43,699 nt of DNA from an uncultured Methylotenera sp. GTDB taxonomy: Bacteria > Pseudomonadota > Gammaproteobacteria > Burkholderiales > Methylophilaceae. Below are positions 43,067 to 43,699 of this stretch, piece by piece. A program made the position numbers and the translations under genes. Location of the stretch: positions 1 through 43,699 of the forward strand of contig NZ_CAMLGS010000021.1 in assembly GCF_946479685.1 (NCBI RefSeq), given 5' to 3'. Position 1 is the stretch's first letter. The number at the start of each line of letters is the position of its first letter. Under the pieces are notes generated by a model. That model was not told the DNA's origin. It saw only the letters and a list, made by a program, of their open reading frames with translations, and did no database searches.

Positions 43067-43699
43067 GCTGCATCCTGATGTTGAATCGCTGCAAAGATTG
43101 CGGCAATCACAATTAAACTCCCCCCCAGCCATTCATTGAATTCCATCGTTTCATGCGCCAAGTAATAAGAGGCGATAGCAGCCACCACCAGCTCAAATAA
43201 AAACAATACCGATGCCCGTGTTGCCTCAATCTTAGCCACGCCATATTGCACAAAGAAAGTGGCGGCAATTAACAGCAACGCTATCAAAGACATCACTGCC
43301 CACTCGGTGACAGAAAACAGCGCTGGACTTGGTATAGTAGATTGCATAATCGGTACAAACAGCAGCGCTACCGTCATCACGCCTATCCAAATCGCATAGG
43401 ATTTAGCCACCAACGTTAAATGGCTGGATTTTCTGGTAATCACATTGGTTAAAGAAAAGCCTATGCCTGAAGATAATGCCAGCCATTCTGGCATATTGCG
43501 TGGCATCGGGAAGCCTGCAAACTTAGCGTCATACAGCATAATAAATGCACCCACCAAGGAAGCAACTATCGCAATATAACCTGTGAGCCGCGTTTTCTCT
43601 TTTAACCAAAAATGCGCCAGGATTAAGGTCCAAATCGGTGATAAATAAAACAGCAGCATCACACGCATCACTTCACCATCAATAATCGCCAGCACGTAA
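43063..43699 (-). CDS. EamA/DMT-family membrane transporter, N-terminus outside window
   Basis: Inner-membrane permease of the drug/metabolite transporter superfamily. The reading frame stays open to the right edge, so the first part (perhaps 80-90 residues of a usual 290-300) is missing. About seven hydrophobic helices are visible, including LTGYIAIVASLVGAFIMLYDA, YAIWIGVMTVALLFVPIM and AVMSLIALLLIAATFFVQYGVA. The second EamA repeat is typical: RASVLFLFELVVAAIASYYLAHETM, with the Glu-rich helix and the final ends GGSLIVIAAIFAAIQHQ. Substrate unknown. Its stop codon overlaps that of the convergent GGDEF-EAL gene (CTAA at 43063-43066). Confidence 0.9.
   Translation of the reverse strand, partial: YVLAIIDGEVMRVMLLFYLSPIWTLILAHFWLKEKTRLTGYIAIVASLVGAFIMLYDAKFAGFPMPRNMPEWLALSSGIGFSLTNVITRKSSHLTLVAKSYAIWIGVMTVALLFVPIMQSTIPSPALFSVTEWAVMSLIALLLIAATFFVQYGVAKIEATRASVLFLFELVVAAIASYYLAHETMEFNEWLGGSLIVIAAIFAAIQHQDAA

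Overview
The window looks like chromosomal DNA of a methylotrophic betaproteobacterium, most likely a Methylophilaceae member close to Methylotenera. Two things point there: a complete formyltransferase/hydrolase set (fhcB, fhcA, fhcD, fhcC) for methanopterin-linked C1 oxidation, and the gene order rlmN-pilW-rodZ-ispG-hisS-(yfgM)-bamB-der that is typical of beta/gamma-proteobacteria. Base composition is moderate and even (judged by eye). I see no rRNA, tRNA, phage, insertion sequence or CRISPR array. The genus assignment is inference.

Layout. 1-2441: 3'-truncated RND efflux adaptor, divergent from its TetR/AcrR-type repressor across a nested palindromic operator, then a small unknown gene. 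2484-8110: housekeeping genes (rimO, a ZIP metal transporter, pgeF, rluD, bamD) and two small membrane proteins. 8111-8689: a gene-free, hairpin-rich stretch that starts with an excellent sigma-54 promoter match and leads into a large chemoreceptor (8690-11764) with a strong terminator. 11917-22696: on the minus strand, the rlmN-to-der housekeeping cluster, interrupted between hisS and the yfgM-like gene by two orphan oligopeptide-type ABC ATPases. 22802-23209: ndk. 23349-28748: the fhc operon with an FMN-binding PPOX-family gene between fhcA and fhcD. 28948-36697: trhO, an unknown gene, a ybhP-like/clsB pair, a split mnmD/mnmC pair, and a TPR-GT41 (SPINDLY/OGT-like) glycosyltransferase. 36823-37926: pilU with a long terminator hairpin. 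38050-43066: a divergent signalling pair, a soluble double-Cache protein with a C-terminal CheW domain and a PAS-PAS-GGDEF-EAL protein, separated by 349 bp that carries sigma-54-like sites facing both ways. 43063-43699: a truncated EamA/DMT transporter.

How the genes work together. The three signalling genes (chemoreceptor, Cache-CheW, GGDEF-EAL) all have sigma-54-type -24/-12 elements upstream. This suggests a shared RpoN-dependent motility, taxis and c-di-GMP programme, to which pilU (twitching) and pilW may be functionally related. The fhc operon encodes the complex that moves formyl groups from formyl-methanopterin to formate. The embedded flavoprotein is the best candidate here for an undescribed component of that pathway.

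Other unusual features are short tandem repeats built on the stop codons of several genes, a very acidic C-terminal tail on RluD, tandem 91-residue HAMP-like modules in the chemoreceptor, and a CheR-tether-like C-terminus on the same receptor.
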